64,000 nucleotides of DNA from Serratia sp. M24T3 (GCF_000257645.1 NZ_AJHJ01000011.1:62001-126000); one strand, 5' to 3'. Counted from the stretch's first letter, positions 1-10,175 are shown. Notes: generated by a model not told the origin, from the letters alone. Program-made: numbers and translations.

Positions 1-1
1 A

Positions 2-1255
2 AAAGTGTTCCACCAGCTTGGGCGCTGGAAGCTGCTTAAAAAGGCCAATCCGAATATCATTATCGGCGTAGGTGGCTGTGTGGCCTCGCAGGAAGGCAAG
101 CTGATCCGCCAGCGCGCCCATTATGTTGACATTGTTTTTGGCCCGCAAACCCTGCATCGTCTGCCAGAAATGATTAACCACGTGCGCGGTAGCAAAAGTC
201 CGATCGTTGACGTCAGCTTCCCGGAAATTGAAAAATTTGATCGCCTGCCCGAACCGCGCGCCGACGGCCCGACCGCCTACGTCTCCATCATGGAAGGCTG
301 CAACAAATATTGCAGCTTCTGCGTGGTGCCTTATACCCGAGGTGAAGAAGTCAGTCGTCCAAGCGATGACGTACTGTTCGAAGTCGCCCAGCTGGCGGCA
401 CAAGGCGTGCGCGAGGTCAATCTGTTGGGTCAGAACGTAAACGCCTATCGCGGCCCGGGCTTCGACGGCGGTATTTGCTCCTTCGCCGAGCTTCTGCTCC
501 TGGTGGCCAGCATTGACGGCATCGATCGTATTCGCTTCACAACCAGCCATCCTATCGAGTTTACTGACGATCTCATCGAGGTCTATAAAGATACGCCAGA
601 AATAGTGAGCTTCTTGCACCTGCCGGTACAGTGCGGCTCAGACCGCGTACTGACCATGATGAAACGCGCGCACACAGTGCTTGAGTACAAATCCACTCTG
701 CGCAAAATTCTCAAGGCGCGTCCGGGCATTACCTTCAGCTCTGACTTCATCGTCGGCTTCCCGGGTGAAACAGACGAAGACCACCAGCAGACCATGAAAC
801 TGATTGCCGACGTCAACATGGATGTCAGCTACAGCTTTATTTACTCTGCCCGTCCCGGCACGCCGGCGGCCGACATGGTCGATGACGTCAGCGAAGAAGA
901 GAAAAAACAGCGCCTTTATCAGCTGCAGGAGCGTATAACCCAACAGTCTCTGCGCATCAGCCGAGCAATGATCGGCACCGTACAGCGCGTTCTGGTTGAA
1001 GGCACCTCACGCAAGAGCATCATGGAGCTGACCGGGCGTACCGAAAACAACCGGGTGGTTAACTTCGAAGGCACTCCAGAGATGGTCGGTAAATTCGTAG
1101 ACCTCGAAATCGTTGACGTGCTGACCAACTCGCTGCGCGGGATTGTGGTGCGCACCGAAGAGCAGATGGACCTGCGCCAGCATGCTTCTCCACAGGTCAT
1201 CATTGCTCGCACCCGCAAAGAAAACGACATCGGCGTTGGCATCTATCAGCCTTAA
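2..1255 (+). CDS. miaB: tRNA-2-methylthio-N6-dimethylallyladenosine synthase MiaB (5' end missing)
   Basis: MiaB is a radical-SAM methylthiotransferase that converts i6A37 to ms2i6A37 in tRNAs reading UNN codons. The frame is open from base 2, so the N-terminal part with two of the three cysteines of the auxiliary Fe-S cluster lies outside the window. The third cluster cysteine is in VGGCVAS, and the radical-SAM triad CxxxCxxC is in [10 protein letters not shown] (Cys codons at 299, 311 and 320). The C-terminal TRAM region follows, ending in GVGIYQP. One oddity is VQCGSD (Cys codon at 632), where E. coli MiaB has VQSGSD. A strong terminator follows, so the gene is probably monocistronic. Identity is near certain. 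Confidence 0.97.
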   Translation, partial: KVFHQLGRWKLLKKANPNIIIGVGGCVASQEGKLIRQRAHYVDIVFGPQTLHRLPEMINHVRGSKSPIVDVSFPEIEKFDRLPEPRADGPTAYVSIMEGCNKYCSFCVVPYTRGEEVSRPSDDVLFEVAQLAAQGVREVNLLGQNVNAYRGPGFDGGICSFAELLLLVASIDGIDRIRFTTSHPIEFTDDLIEVYKDTPEIVSFLHLPVQCGSDRVLTMMKRAHTVLEYKSTLRKILKARPGITFSSDFIVGFPGETDEDHQQTMKLIADVNMDVSYSFIYSARPGTPAADMVDDVSEEEKKQRLYQLQERITQQSLRISRAMIGTVQRVLVEGTSRKSIMELTGRTENNRVVNFEGTPEMVGKFVDLEIVDVLTNSLRGIVVRTEEQMDLRQHASPQVIIARTRKENDIGVGIYQP

Positions 1256-1272
1256 TTCGGCCTTACTTTTGC

Positions 1273-1303
1273 AAAGGGCGCTCCGGCGCCCTTTATTTAT
1301 TTT
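1273..1303 (+). terminator. Rho-independent terminator after miaB
   Basis: A 9-bp perfect stem (AAAGGGCGC and GCGCCCTTT) with a TCCG tetraloop is followed by a T-rich tail, 18 bases after the miaB stop. The next gene starts at 1596. The stretch 1304-1595 holds no other gene and presumably carries the ybeZ promoter. Confidence 0.9.
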
Positions 1304-1595
1304 AAAGACTGGCGATCTTTTGATTTCATTACACAGATAGGAGACAACTGAGCAAATCTTCGCGAGCTGACTAATGAAATGAACGGGGCAAACCCAAGAA
1401 ACCGGCAATACTGTGGGATGAAAGATGACAGCCAGGGTTTATTTTTTCGAGACAGGCCGCATATTGTTTAATACAGCACATGCGGTACAGGGAATATTTT
1501 CCCAAGGGCATGTATGATTAGTTAATCAGGCGGTGGTTGCAGCCCCGTTGCCAAGATACACATTCAACAGGTCCAAAGTGGCCCAGAGGAATAGT

Positions 1596-2666
1596 TTGAA
1601 CGTTGTAACACAAGAGATTTTGCTGGAGCCCGAGGACAATCAGCGTTTGCTGAGTCTTTGCGGGCCGTTTGATGACAACATCAAACAACTGGAACGCCGG
1701 TTGGGCATCGAGATCAATCGTCGTGATAACGCCTTTAAACTGGTTGGCAAGAATCTGGTTGTTGACGCAGCCGTGACTATTTTACGCGACTTGTACGTCG
1801 ACACGGCTCCTTTGCGCGGCGAAACTCAGGACATCGATCCCGAGAAGATACATTTGGCTATCAAAGAGAGCCGCGTGCTGGAACAAACCGCAGAAAGCGT
1901 ACCTGACTACGGCAAGGCAGTGATCATCAAAACCAAACGCGGTATGATCAAGCCACGCACGCCCAATCAGGCGCAATATATTGCCAATATTCTCGACCAC
2001 GATATCACTTTCGGTATTGGCCCGGCGGGTACCGGTAAAACCTATCTGGCAGTTGCAGCAGCGGTTGACGCGCTGGAACGTCAGGAAGTGCGCCGTATTA
2101 TGCTAACTCGACCGGCGGTTGAAGCGGGTGAAAAACTCGGTTTCCTGCCTGGCGATCTGAGCCAGAAAGTTGATCCATATTTGCGTCCGCTGTATGACGC
2201 GTTGTTTGAAATGCTCGGCTTTGAAAAAGTCGAAAAGCTGATCGAACGCAATGTCATTGAAGTTGCACCGCTGGCCTATATGCGCGGGCGTACACTTAAC
2301 GATGCCTTTATCATCCTGGATGAAAGCCAGAATACTTCGATTGAACAGATGAAAATGTTCCTGACCCGTATCGGCTTTAACTCTAAAGCGGTGATTACCG
2401 GTGACGTGACGCAAATTGACTTGCCTCGTCATCAGAAGTCAGGCCTGCGCCACGCTATCGAGGTGCTTTCCGGGGTTGAAGAACTGAGCTTTAACTTCTT
2501 CCACAGCGAAGACGTGGTGCGCCATCCGGTGGTTGCTCGTATCGTTATCGCTTATGAAGCCTGGGAAGAAGAAGATCAAAAACGCCGCGATGAAGTAGCA
2601 AAACAGCGTAAACATGAATCACAAAGCTATACATCCCAACCCACCCCTGAACAGAGCAATACATGA
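1596..2666 (+). CDS. ybeZ: PhoH-like ATPase YbeZ, TTG start
   Basis: This is a PhoH-family P-loop ATPase, partner of the YbeY endoribonuclease in late 16S rRNA maturation and ribosome quality control. Walker A GPAGTGKT is at residues 142-149 and a Walker B-like FIILDESQ lies about 95 residues later. The frame stays open upstream to a GTG at 1533. I chose TTG 1596 because AGAGGA (1585-1590) sits just ahead of it, and because the N-terminus then reads [10 protein letters not shown], matching E. coli YbeZ, which begins MNIDTREI. This gives 356 residues. The stop overlaps the ybeY start (ATGA), so the two are translationally coupled. The C-terminal tail is charged and variable. Confidence 0.93.
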   Translation: MNVVTQEILLEPEDNQRLLSLCGPFDDNIKQLERRLGIEINRRDNAFKLVGKNLVVDAAVTILRDLYVDTAPLRGETQDIDPEKIHLAIKESRVLEQTAESVPDYGKAVIIKTKRGMIKPRTPNQAQYIANILDHDITFGIGPAGTGKTYLAVAAAVDALERQEVRRIMLTRPAVEAGEKLGFLPGDLSQKVDPYLRPLYDALFEMLGFEKVEKLIERNVIEVAPLAYMRGRTLNDAFIILDESQNTSIEQMKMFLTRIGFNSKAVITGDVTQIDLPRHQKSGLRHAIEVLSGVEELSFNFFHSEDVVRHPVVARIVIAYEAWEEEDQKRRDEVAKQRKHESQSYTSQPTPEQSNT

Positions 2667-3133
2667 GTCATCAGGTAATTCTAGATTTACAGATAGCCAG
2701 CGAGAGCAGTGAAGGTTTGCCGGCAGAAAGCGACTTCCAGCAGTGGCTGGAAGCCGTGCTTCCACAGTTTCAGGAAGAGTCAGAGGTGACTATCCGCATC
2801 GTTGATGAAGCGGAGAGCCATGAGCTGAACATGACCTATCGCGGTAAAGACAAGTCAACCAATGTGCTGTCTTTTCCGTTTGAAGCCCCTCCGGGCATGG
2901 AGCTGCCACTGCTGGGCGATTTGGTGATTTGTCGCCAGGTCGTCGAGCTGGAAGCCCGCGAGCAAAACAAGGCGCTTAATGCGCATTGGGCGCATATGGT
3001 TGTTCACGGCAGTCTGCATCTGCTAGGGTATGACCACATCGTTGATGAAGAAGCCGAAGAGATGGAAGCCATCGAGATTGAAATTATGCAATCTCTGGGG
3101 CATCCGGACCCGTATTTATTATTAGATGAATAA
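2663..3133 (+). CDS. ybeY: endoribonuclease YbeY (rRNA maturation factor)
   Basis: YbeY is a zinc-dependent single-strand endoribonuclease acting in 16S rRNA 3'-end processing and 70S ribosome quality control. The metal motif [11 protein letters not shown] gives three ligands at H115, H119 and H125, one residue offset from E. coli YbeY. The 156-residue length is usual. It starts inside the ybeZ stop (ATGA) and sits upstream of corC, the conserved ybeZ-ybeY-corC-lnt order. The 180 bases before corC show no clear gene or terminator. Confidence 0.97.
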   Translation: MSHQVILDLQIASESSEGLPAESDFQQWLEAVLPQFQEESEVTIRIVDEAESHELNMTYRGKDKSTNVLSFPFEAPPGMELPLLGDLVICRQVVELEAREQNKALNAHWAHMVVHGSLHLLGYDHIVDEEAEEMEAIEIEIMQSLGHPDPYLLLDE

Positions 3134-3313
3134 CTTTTATTGCCCGCCGAATAGCTTTTTTAGATAAACAGGCTGCTCGACGAACAGCAATAAAAGCATT
3201 AAGTTAGCCAGTATCGTATGTCCTGATTTTTTCGCACCGCCGCCAACACAGCAGCGGCGTCAATCAAGATGGACATTTTTATCCGTTAAATATGAGATCA
3301 CCACCCCAACGCC

Positions 3314-4192
3314 ATGAGCGATGACCATCCACAAAACAGCGACAGTCCCAGTCCCAAGAAGGGCTTCTTTTCTCTTATGCTCAGCCAGCTTTTCCACGGT
3401 GAACCCAAAAACCGTAGCGATCTGGTAGAGCTGATCCGTGATTCCGAACAAAACGATCTGATCGATCCCGATACCCGTGACATGCTGGAAGGCGTGATGG
3501 ATATTGCCGAGCAGCGCGTGCGTGACATCATGATCCCTCGTTCACAAATGATTACGCTCAAACGTAACCAGCCTATCGAAGAGTGTCTCGACGTCATAAT
3601 CGAGTCAGCCCACTCTCGTTTTCCGGTGATAAGCGAGGATAAAGACCATATTGAAGGCCTTCTGCTGGCCAAAGATCTGCTGCCGTTCATGCGCACAGAG
3701 TCTGAGCCATTCAGCATTGACAAAGTGCTGAGAACTGCAGTCGTTGTGCCTGAGAGCAAGCGCGTAGACCGCATGCTCAAGGAGTTCCGCTCGCAGCGCT
3801 ACCATATGGCCATCGTGGTTGACGAATTTGGTGGCGTTTCCGGTCTGGTGACCATTGAAGATATTCTTGAGCTTATCGTCGGCGAAATCGAAGACGAATA
3901 CGATGACGAGGAAGATCTCGACATCCGCCAGCTCAGCCGCCATACCTATACCGTTCGTGCCCTGGCTCCAATCGAAGACTTTAATGAAGTGTTTAATACC
4001 AACTTCAGCGATGACGAAGTCGACACCATTGGCGGCCTGGTCATGCAATCTTTTGGGCACCTCCCTGCCCGCGGTGAAACTATCGAAATCGACGGTTACT
4101 CATTCAAAGTTGCCATGGCCGATAGCCGCCGTATCATTCAGGTTCATGTAAAAATACCGGACGAAGCGCCGCAACCGAAACTGGAAGATTAA
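3314..4192 (+). CDS. corC: CorC/YbeX, CBS-domain protein
   Basis: CorC (YbeX) is a cytosolic protein with two CBS domains (about residues 70-205) and a C-terminal CorC_HlyC transporter-associated domain (about 215-290). It was first linked to CorA-mediated Mg/Co efflux and more recently to ribosome metabolism alongside YbeY/YbeZ. The 292-residue length equals the E. coli protein. Conserved stretches include [10 protein letters not shown] at the start of the CBS pair and [17 protein letters not shown] in the second CBS. No transmembrane segment is visible. It is followed at 60 bp by lnt on the same strand. Confidence 0.95.
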   Translation: MSDDHPQNSDSPSPKKGFFSLMLSQLFHGEPKNRSDLVELIRDSEQNDLIDPDTRDMLEGVMDIAEQRVRDIMIPRSQMITLKRNQPIEECLDVIIESAHSRFPVISEDKDHIEGLLLAKDLLPFMRTESEPFSIDKVLRTAVVVPESKRVDRMLKEFRSQRYHMAIVVDEFGGVSGLVTIEDILELIVGEIEDEYDDEEDLDIRQLSRHTYTVRALAPIEDFNEVFNTNFSDDEVDTIGGLVMQSFGHLPARGETIEIDGYSFKVAMADSRRIIQVHVKIPDEAPQPKLED

Positions 4193-4252
4193 TTTATTCA
4201 TGGCAATACGATTCTTGTCGCCTTTACTACTCGCACAATTTTGGTCTGAGAT

Positions 4253-5776
4253 ATGAAGGGTTTATATGAACGTCAGCGGGTGAGAATCCTGCTGGCGATA
4301 CTCTTTGGTGCCTGCGGCACCCTGGCATTTTCCCCCTATGACTTCTGGCCTGCGGCCATTGTGTCGCTGTTTGGTCTGCTGCTGCTTACTCTTGACCGAC
4401 GCCCTGGCCAGTCCGCCATGCTGGGTTTCTTCTGGGGAATGGGGCTATTTGGCAGCGGCGTAAACTGGGTATATGTCAGCATTGCCACCTTCGGCGGGAT
4501 GCCGGAAGCTATCAACCTCTTCCTGGTTGTGCTGCTAGCGGTTTACCTTTCGCTTTACACCATGCTATTTGGCGGCCTGCTCGCCAGGCTGTGGCCAAAA
4601 ACTACCTGGTGGAAACTTGCCCTGGCGGCCCCGGCTTTGTGGCAGGTCACCGAGTTCCTGCGCGGCTGGGTTTTAACCGGCTTCCCGTGGTTGCAGTTTG
4701 GCTATAGTCAGATTAACGGCCCTCTGAAAGGCCTCGCTCCGCTGGGCGGCGTCGAAAGCATCACCTTTGTACTGATGTCTCTTAGCGGTTTGCTGGTGTA
4801 TGCAGCGCATCAGCGCAAGGCCATTCCTGCGGTAATAGCGCTAGCAATGCTGCTGTTGCCGTGGCCGCTGACCAAAGTTCACTGGTTCACGCCACAGCCC
4901 GATAAAACCCTGGATGTCGCAATGGTGCAGGGTAATATTCCGCAATCGATGAAATGGGATCCAAAAGCTCTGATATCAACGTTGCAGACGTATCTTGATG
5001 AGACTCGCCCTTACTTAGGCAAGGCAAAGCTTATTATCTGGCCTGAATCTGCTATCCCGGATATCGAATCGGATCAGCAGCAGTTCTTAACCATGATGGA
5101 TGACTTGGCCCGTTCGCATCACAGCAATCTGATTACCGGTATTGTGGACTATCAGCGTACCGAGAGCGGTGAGAAGACTTACAACAGCGTGATTGCATTG
5201 GGCGAGCCGGAACAGTATCGCTATCCTGATCCTAACCGTTACAACAAGTATCACCTGGTGCCGTTTGGCGAGTATGTCCCGATGGAAAGCCTGCTACGCC
5301 CGCTGTCAGGCGTCTTTGATCTGCCGATGTCGTCATTTAGTCGCGGTAATTATATCCAGCCACCGCTGCACGTAGCCGGGCTAAATATCACCACCGCAAT
5401 TTGCTATGAAATTGTTGAGGGTAAACAGGTGCGAGAGAACTTCCATCCGGAAACCAACCTGTTGCTGACCGTTTCCAATGATGCCTGGTTTGGTCATTCA
5501 ATCGGTCCGTGGCAGCATTTCCAAATGGCACGCATGCGTGCAGTGGAGCTGGGTCGCCCGCTGCTGCGTAGCACCAACAATGGTGTTACAGCCGCAGTTG
5601 ATGCCGAAGGTAACGTAATTGCCGAAATTCCACAGTTCACTCGCCAGGTGCTTGAAGTCAAAGTCACGCCAACGCAGGGAATAACTCCTTATGCTCGCGT
5701 CGGGTCTTGGCCGGTGTGGATTTTAACCCTGCTGTTTGCGGCTGCCACCGTGGTGCTGGGTCGACGTAAAAGCTAA
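4253..5776 (+). CDS. lnt: apolipoprotein N-acyltransferase Lnt
   Basis: Lnt transfers an acyl chain from phospholipid to the N-terminal cysteine of lipoproteins in the inner membrane, the last step of lipoprotein maturation. The 507-residue protein has a run of membrane segments up to about residue 215, a periplasmic nitrilase-fold domain, and a final membrane anchor near the C-terminus. The predicted catalytic triad is E265 (WPESAIPD), K332 ([12 protein letters not shown]) and C384 (AICYEIVEG), matching E267/K335/C387 of E. coli. It is the last gene of the ybeZ-ybeY-corC-lnt block and is followed by a strong terminator. Confidence 0.97.
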   Translation: MKGLYERQRVRILLAILFGACGTLAFSPYDFWPAAIVSLFGLLLLTLDRRPGQSAMLGFFWGMGLFGSGVNWVYVSIATFGGMPEAINLFLVVLLAVYLSLYTMLFGGLLARLWPKTTWWKLALAAPALWQVTEFLRGWVLTGFPWLQFGYSQINGPLKGLAPLGGVESITFVLMSLSGLLVYAAHQRKAIPAVIALAMLLLPWPLTKVHWFTPQPDKTLDVAMVQGNIPQSMKWDPKALISTLQTYLDETRPYLGKAKLIIWPESAIPDIESDQQQFLTMMDDLARSHHSNLITGIVDYQRTESGEKTYNSVIALGEPEQYRYPDPNRYNKYHLVPFGEYVPMESLLRPLSGVFDLPMSSFSRGNYIQPPLHVAGLNITTAICYEIVEGKQVRENFHPETNLLLTVSNDAWFGHSIGPWQHFQMARMRAVELGRPLLRSTNNGVTAAVDAEGNVIAEIPQFTRQVLEVKVTPTQGITPYARVGSWPVWILTLLFAAATVVLGRRKS

Positions 5777-5805
5777 TTCAACTTTGCTAATCATTGCAAT
5801 TTAAC

Positions 5806-5842
5806 CAGGCAGGGACACTTAACGGTGTCTCTGCCTGTTTTC
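5806..5842 (+). terminator. Rho-independent terminator after lnt
   Basis: A 13-bp stem (CAGGCAGGGACAC pairing with GTGTCTCTGCCTG, one G-U pair) with a 6-base loop is followed by TTTT. It closes the ybeZ-lnt transcript. Confidence 0.9.
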
Positions 5843-5958
5843 AGTGCAGCCTATTTTTGCTCCCTCGCTTTAAGCTACCGTTTTACCTTTAAATTCTCAC
5901 TTACATTCACCGTGCTTACCGGGCAAAGCTGACTATAAATTCGTCTAATACTTTCAAC

Positions 5959-5974
5959 TGGCATGCATCTTGCT
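5959..5974 (+). promoter_or_regulatory. sigma-54 (-24/-12) promoter for gltIJKL
   Basis: TGGCATG-CATC-TTGCT matches the sigma-54 consensus TGGCACG-N4-TTGCW at all but one position, with the GG and GC pairs correctly spaced. The predicted start near 5985 gives a leader of about 290 bases before gltI. The operon is known to be nitrogen-controlled (NtrC/sigma-54) in E. coli. I found no convincing NtrC enhancer upstream. The rest of 5843-6273 holds no gene; a small GATCC/GGATC hairpin lies at about 6231-6248, just ahead of the ribosome binding site. Confidence 0.7.
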
Positions 5975-6273
5975 ACATCTTGTTGAAAGATATCTTATTT
6001 ATAAACTTTTTTTCGCTGATCGCATCGTTTTGACACATTTTGAGCATTTAATAGTCACCATCACGGTGCAACAGGCTTTCATTGCTTGAATTTGGTGCGC
6101 GCTTCGTCTCAAAAAAGAAACATAACGATTTCACAATGTTCACATTACGCTATCTTCTCAGTGCAGAGATCGTAAGCAATGACGCAGCACTCTGATAAAA
6201 AGATTCTTAATTACCGTCGGATTCATCTTTGATCCTGTTAAAAGGATCCATCACTAAGCAAAGGAGTTGGACC

Positions 6274-7170
6274 ATGCAAATGCGCAAACTGGTGTTGTCG
6301 GTACTGCTGGCAAGTGTCGCCGCAAGTAGCCTAGCCCATGCCGAAGACCTGACTGGTACGCTGAAAAAAATTAAAGACAGCGGTTTGATCGTTGTCGGTC
6401 ACCGCGAATCATCGATTCCCTTCTCTTATTACAACAACGAACAGAAAGTGGTGGGATATTCGCAGGACTTCTCAAATGCCATTGTTGATGCCATCAAGAA
6501 GAAACTCGATGCGCCAAATCTACAGGTGAAGATGTTGCCAATCACCTCACAGAACCGTATTCCGCTGTTGCAAAACGGCACCTATGACTTTGAGTGTGGT
6601 TCAACCACCAATAACCTCGAGCGTCAGAAGCAGGCGGCGTTCTCTGACACCATTTTCGTGATCGGCACCCGTTTGCTGGTCAAGAAAGGTTCTCCTATCA
6701 AAGACTTCGACGATCTGAAAGGCAAGACAGTTGTTGTTACTTCCGGCACCACTTCTGAAGTTCTGATTAACAAGCTGAACGACGAGAAGAAAATGGGCAT
6801 GAAAATCATCAGCACCAAAGACCACGGTGACTCATTCCGCACGCTGGAAACGGGTCGTGCTGCGGCCTTTATGCTCGACGATGCCCTGCTGGCCGGCGAA
6901 CGTGCCAAAGCCAAGCAGCCTGATGACTGGGTAATTCTGGGTACGCCACAGTCGAAAGAAGCCTACGGCTGTATGCTGCGCAAAGACGATCCAGAGTTCA
7001 AGAAACTGGTTGATGACACCGTGGTGCAGGCCGAAAACTCAGGTCAGGCCTCAAAATGGTTTGAAACCTGGTTCAAAAAGCCTATTCCACCAAAAAATCT
7101 GAACATGAACTTCGAACTGTCCGATGACATGAAAGCCTTGTTCAAAGCGCCAAACGATAAAGCGCTTTAA
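6274..7170 (+). CDS. gltI: glutamate/aspartate ABC transporter, periplasmic binding protein GltI
   Basis: GltI captures glutamate/aspartate in the periplasm for the GltJKL importer. The start at 6274 follows AAGGAG by seven bases and gives a 298-residue precursor; the frame extends upstream but has no ribosome site. The signal peptide is residues 1-23, cleaved after SSLAHA. The rest is a cluster-3 (SBP_bac_3) fold beginning EDLTGTLKKIKDSG. Conserved segments include VGHRESSIPFSYYN and GSTTNNLERQK. The operon is gltI-gltJ-gltK-gltL with a 157-bp structured gap before gltJ. Confidence 0.97.
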   Translation: MQMRKLVLSVLLASVAASSLAHAEDLTGTLKKIKDSGLIVVGHRESSIPFSYYNNEQKVVGYSQDFSNAIVDAIKKKLDAPNLQVKMLPITSQNRIPLLQNGTYDFECGSTTNNLERQKQAAFSDTIFVIGTRLLVKKGSPIKDFDDLKGKTVVVTSGTTSEVLINKLNDEKKMGMKIISTKDHGDSFRTLETGRAAAFMLDDALLAGERAKAKQPDDWVILGTPQSKEAYGCMLRKDDPEFKKLVDDTVVQAENSGQASKWFETWFKKPIPPKNLNMNFELSDDMKALFKAPNDKAL

Positions 7171-7327
7171 TAGATACAACAGTGTTCGACGTGCAGACAG
7201 GCACAGGAACCTGCGAAAGCAGGAGGAATGCGGGGTGGTCGTTCCCCACCCCGCCATTCTTTATAACAAGCAATACTCATCTGCTAACGTCATCACTTGC
7301 CAAGGCAATACATAATTGGAGTTTTTT
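7171..7327 (+). ncRNA. gltI-gltJ intergenic hairpins at the position of sRNA SroC
   Basis: Two hairpins lie between gltI and gltJ. The first is CCTGC-GAAA-GCAGG (7210-7223), a GNRA-type tetraloop. The second is a 9-bp GC-rich stem, GCGGGGTGG with CCACCCCGC (7230-7254), followed by a moderately T-rich stretch. In E. coli and Salmonella this gap yields SroC, a decay fragment of the gltIJKL mRNA that sponges GcvB. Primary sequence similarity to SroC was not established here; the call rests on position and structure. It may simply be an intra-operon attenuator that keeps GltI in excess. Confidence 0.35.
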
Positions 7328-8068
7328 ATGTCTTCAGGCTGGAATTGGGGCATCTTTCTTGAACAAGCCCCCTTTGGAAACACCACATATCTCGGCTGGA
7401 TCTGGTCTGGTTTTCAGGTCACCGTAGCGCTGTCAGTCTGCGCCTGGGTTATCGCTTTTATCGTCGGCTCGGTATTTGGCATCCTGCGTACCGTGCCTAA
7501 CCGCTTTCTTTCCACCCTCGGCACCTGTTACGTAGAGTTATTTCGTAACGTCCCGCTGATCGTGCAATTCTTCATCTGGTATCTGGTGGTGCCCGAGCTG
7601 CTGCCCGAAAATATTGGAATGTGGTTCAAGCAGGATTTGGACCCCAACGTGCAGTTCTTCGTCTCATCAATGGTTTGCCTCGGCCTGTTTACCGCGGCAC
7701 GCGTTTGCGAGCAAGTGCGGGCCGCGATCCAGTCTTTACCAAGAGGCCAGCAGGCTGCTGGCCTGGCGATGGGGCTGACGCTGCCGCAAACTTATCGCTA
7801 CGTGCTGTTGCCCAACGCCTATCGCGTCATTGTTCCGCCATTGACCTCCGAAATGCTGAACCTGGTAAAAAACTCGGCCATCGCCTCCACTATCGGACTG
7901 GTTGATATGGCAGCACAGGCTGGCAAACTGCTGGATTACTCGGCCCATGCCTATGAATCTTTCGCCGCTATCACGCTGGCTTACGTCCTCATCAATGCGG
8001 TTATTATGCTGATCATGCAACAGGTTGAGCGCAAGATCCGCCTGCCGGGCAATGTGGGGAGTAAATAA
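7328..8068 (+). CDS. gltJ: glutamate/aspartate ABC transporter permease GltJ
   Basis: GltJ is one of two inner-membrane permease subunits of the importer. The ATG at 7328 gives 246 residues, the E. coli length; an in-frame TTG at 7316 adds four unsupported residues. The N-terminus SSGWNWGIFLEQAPFGNTTY is family-typical. The EAA loop reads QAAGLAMGLTLPQTYRYVLL and there are about five membrane helices. gltK follows after 3 bases. Confidence 0.97.
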   Translation: MSSGWNWGIFLEQAPFGNTTYLGWIWSGFQVTVALSVCAWVIAFIVGSVFGILRTVPNRFLSTLGTCYVELFRNVPLIVQFFIWYLVVPELLPENIGMWFKQDLDPNVQFFVSSMVCLGLFTAARVCEQVRAAIQSLPRGQQAAGLAMGLTLPQTYRYVLLPNAYRVIVPPLTSEMLNLVKNSAIASTIGLVDMAAQAGKLLDYSAHAYESFAAITLAYVLINAVIMLIMQQVERKIRLPGNVGSK

Positions 8069-8071
8069 TTT

Positions 8072-8749
8072 ATGTATCAATTCGACTGGAGTTCGGTGGT
8101 CCCAAGCCTGCCCTACCTGATGCAGGGTATGGTGATTACCGTCAAGATTACGGCGATTGCTATCGTCTTCGGCATTCTGTGGGGTACCGTTTTAGCGGTA
8201 ATGCGTCTGTCGTCTTTCAAGCCAATAAGCTGGTTTGCAAGAATTTACGTTAACCTTTTCCGCGCCGTTCCGCTGGTGATGGTGCTGTTGTGGTTTTATC
8301 TGGTGGTGCCAAACTTCCTGCAACAGGTGCTTGGGTTGTCGCCAAAAACGGATATTCGCCTGATTTCGGCAATGATCGCTTTCGCACTGTTTGAAGCAGC
8401 CTATTATTCGGAAATTATTCGCGCCGGTATTCAAAGTATCGCTCGCGGTCAGTCTTCCGCCGCGCTGGCGCTGGGCATGACCCATTGGCAATCGATGCAG
8501 CTGATTATTCTGCCACAGGCTTTCCGCGCCATGGTGCCGCTGCTGCTGACTCAGGCGATCGTTTTATTCCAGGATACCTCTCTGGTGTATGTTCTCAGTC
8601 TTGCGGACTTCTTCCGCACGGCAACCAACATTGGCGAGCGTGACGGAACACAGGTCGAAATGATCCTGTTTGCCGGTTTTGTCTATTTTGTTATCAGCCT
8701 CTCTGCTTCGTTGCTGGTGAGCTATTTGAAGAAAAGGACCCTTTCATGA
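8072..8749 (+). CDS. gltK: glutamate/aspartate ABC transporter permease GltK
   Basis: This is the second permease subunit, pairing with GltJ. The 225 residues contain about five membrane helices and the EAA loop [20 protein letters not shown]. The coding end overlaps the gltL start (ATGA, 8746-8749), coupling it to the ATPase. Confidence 0.97.
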   Translation: MYQFDWSSVVPSLPYLMQGMVITVKITAIAIVFGILWGTVLAVMRLSSFKPISWFARIYVNLFRAVPLVMVLLWFYLVVPNFLQQVLGLSPKTDIRLISAMIAFALFEAAYYSEIIRAGIQSIARGQSSAALALGMTHWQSMQLIILPQAFRAMVPLLLTQAIVLFQDTSLVYVLSLADFFRTATNIGERDGTQVEMILFAGFVYFVISLSASLLVSYLKKRTLS

Positions 8750-9471
8750 TTTCGCTGAAAAATGTCTCTAAGTGGTACGGTCATTTCCAGGTACTGACCG
8801 AATGCAGCACCGAAGTTAAGAAAGGTGAAGTTGTCGTCGTTTGCGGTCCTTCCGGTTCGGGTAAATCGACGCTTATCAAAACCGTCAACGGATTGGAGCC
8901 GGTGCAAAAAGGCCAGATTTTGGTCAACGGTACACCGGTAAATGACAAAAAAACCAATCTGGCGCAGCTGCGTGCCAAAGTCGGAATGGTATTCCAGCAT
9001 TTCGAGCTGTTTCCTCATTTGTCGATTGTCGAAAACCTGACGCTGGCGCAGGTCAAAGTGCTCAAGCGCGACAAGGCGGCTGCCAAAGAGAAAGGTTTGA
9101 AACTGCTTGAACGCGTTGGCCTGTCTGCTCACGCCCATAAGTTTCCTGGTCAACTTTCCGGTGGCCAACAGCAGCGTGTGGCTATCGCCCGCGCGCTGTG
9201 TATGGACCCTATTGCCATGCTGTTTGATGAACCGACTTCGGCACTGGATCCAGAAATGATCAACGAAGTACTCGACGTTATGGTTGAGTTGGCCAATGAA
9301 GGCATGACGATGATGGTGGTAACCCACGAGATGGGCTTTGCACGTAAAGTGGCCAACCGAGTGATCTTTATGGACGAAGGAAAAATTGTTGAGGATCGCA
9401 ATAAAGACGACTTCTTCAACAATCCTGAATCTGAGCGCGCGCGGGACTTCCTGGCGAAGATCCTGCACTGA
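8746..9471 (+). CDS. gltL: glutamate/aspartate ABC transporter ATPase GltL
   Basis: GltL is the cytosolic ATPase energising GltJK. The 241 residues have Walker [10 protein letters not shown] (34-42), Q-loop [10 protein letters not shown], signature LSGGQQQR, Walker [12 protein letters not shown] and switch histidine VVTHEM. It is the last gene of the operon and is followed by an ERIC element. Confidence 0.97.
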   Translation: MISLKNVSKWYGHFQVLTECSTEVKKGEVVVVCGPSGSGKSTLIKTVNGLEPVQKGQILVNGTPVNDKKTNLAQLRAKVGMVFQHFELFPHLSIVENLTLAQVKVLKRDKAAAKEKGLKLLERVGLSAHAHKFPGQLSGGQQQRVAIARALCMDPIAMLFDEPTSALDPEMINEVLDVMVELANEGMTMMVVTHEMGFARKVANRVIFMDEGKIVEDRNKDDFFNNPESERARDFLAKILH

Positions 9472-9524
9472 TATCTAAATGCATTAAAGTTGCAGCAGAA
9501 GCATCTAACGCAGCGCTTGCTCCA

Positions 9525-9655
9525 AAAATCTCCAAAGTTATTGGCGCTACAGCAAGGCGGAAAGCTTGATAATCCCCAGGAGCTTACATAAGTAAGTCAC
9601 TGGGGTGAGCGGGAGTATCCAACGCGGCTGTAGCGTCAATTACGAAGGATATTTT
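9525..9655. repeat. ERIC element
   Basis: A 131-bp enterobacterial repetitive intergenic consensus unit. The centre around 9570-9610 is nearly identical to the two halves targeted by the classical ERIC primers: AATCCCCAGGAGCTTACAT, then AAGTAAGTCACTGGGGTGAG. The ends form an imperfect inverted repeat, with ATTGGCGCTACAGC at 9540-9553 and GCTGTAGCGTCAAT at 9627-9640, plus AAAAT/ATTTT flanks. Its right end runs into the last codons of the convergent ybeL gene. Confidence 0.95.
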
Positions 9656-10175
9656 AAGGTTCGAATGGTCTGCGGGAAAACTCGTCATTCCCGCATTCCG
9701 GGCATTTGCTAAGTATTTCTGGAGTGTAAACGGCCAGATGGAAGTGACATTTCTCGCAGATTAATTCCCCCAGCCCGACCACTTCTCCGCTGTGATATAC
9801 GCCATGATGGTTGACGTCCTTGAACACCTCTTTCCATTCAAGCTGGGTTCTGTCGGTAATATCGGCCAGTTCGCGCCATAGACTTTCCTTGATGACCCGC
9901 AGAAAAACGCTGTCCTGCTCTTCACTTTGTTGCACTGAGGCTAGCGGCGCAGCACGACGACTGGGTGCATATTCGCCATAGATGCGGGCGAACTCTTGCA
10001 GATCGCGCCGTGCTGACAAAGTCAGGCGGTCAATTTCTACCGATGACAGTTTGTCCTCGTTAATCAGACTTTCTCGCGCATCACGCACTAACAGGTCAAT
10101 ATCGCGCTCCCCGCCCCGCAGGCGTTCAGTCAATGATGCCATTAGTTGGCGATAGTCCTGTTGTTCAGTAGTCAT
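9654..10175 (-). CDS. ybeL: zinc-ribbon protein YbeL (DUF1451)
   Basis: This 173-residue cytosolic protein of unknown function belongs to the DUF1451/YbeL family. It has an acidic, helical N-terminal part and a C-terminal zinc ribbon, CEKC and CPECG, separated by 15 residues. The start ATG follows AAGGAG on the minus strand. It is convergent with gltL and divergent from leuS, as in E. coli. Its stop codon lies at the inner edge of the ERIC repeat (base 9655), so the insertion landed at the 3' end and may have fixed the present terminus. Confidence 0.93.
   Translation of the reverse strand: MTTEQQDYRQLMASLTERLRGGERDIDLLVRDARESLINEDKLSSVEIDRLTLSARRDLQEFARIYGEYAPSRRAAPLASVQQSEEQDSVFLRVIKESLWRELADITDRTQLEWKEVFKDVNHHGVYHSGEVVGLGELICEKCHFHLAVYTPEILSKCPECGNDEFSRRPFEP

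Noticed and set aside
1533-1595. upstream GTG start for ybeZ
   Set aside because: The only nearby purine run is 2 bases from the GTG, and the family N-terminus aligns with TTG 1596.
8722-9468. 248-codon minus-strand frame opposite gltL
   Set aside because: Antisense shadow of a full ABC ATPase with all motifs on the plus strand.
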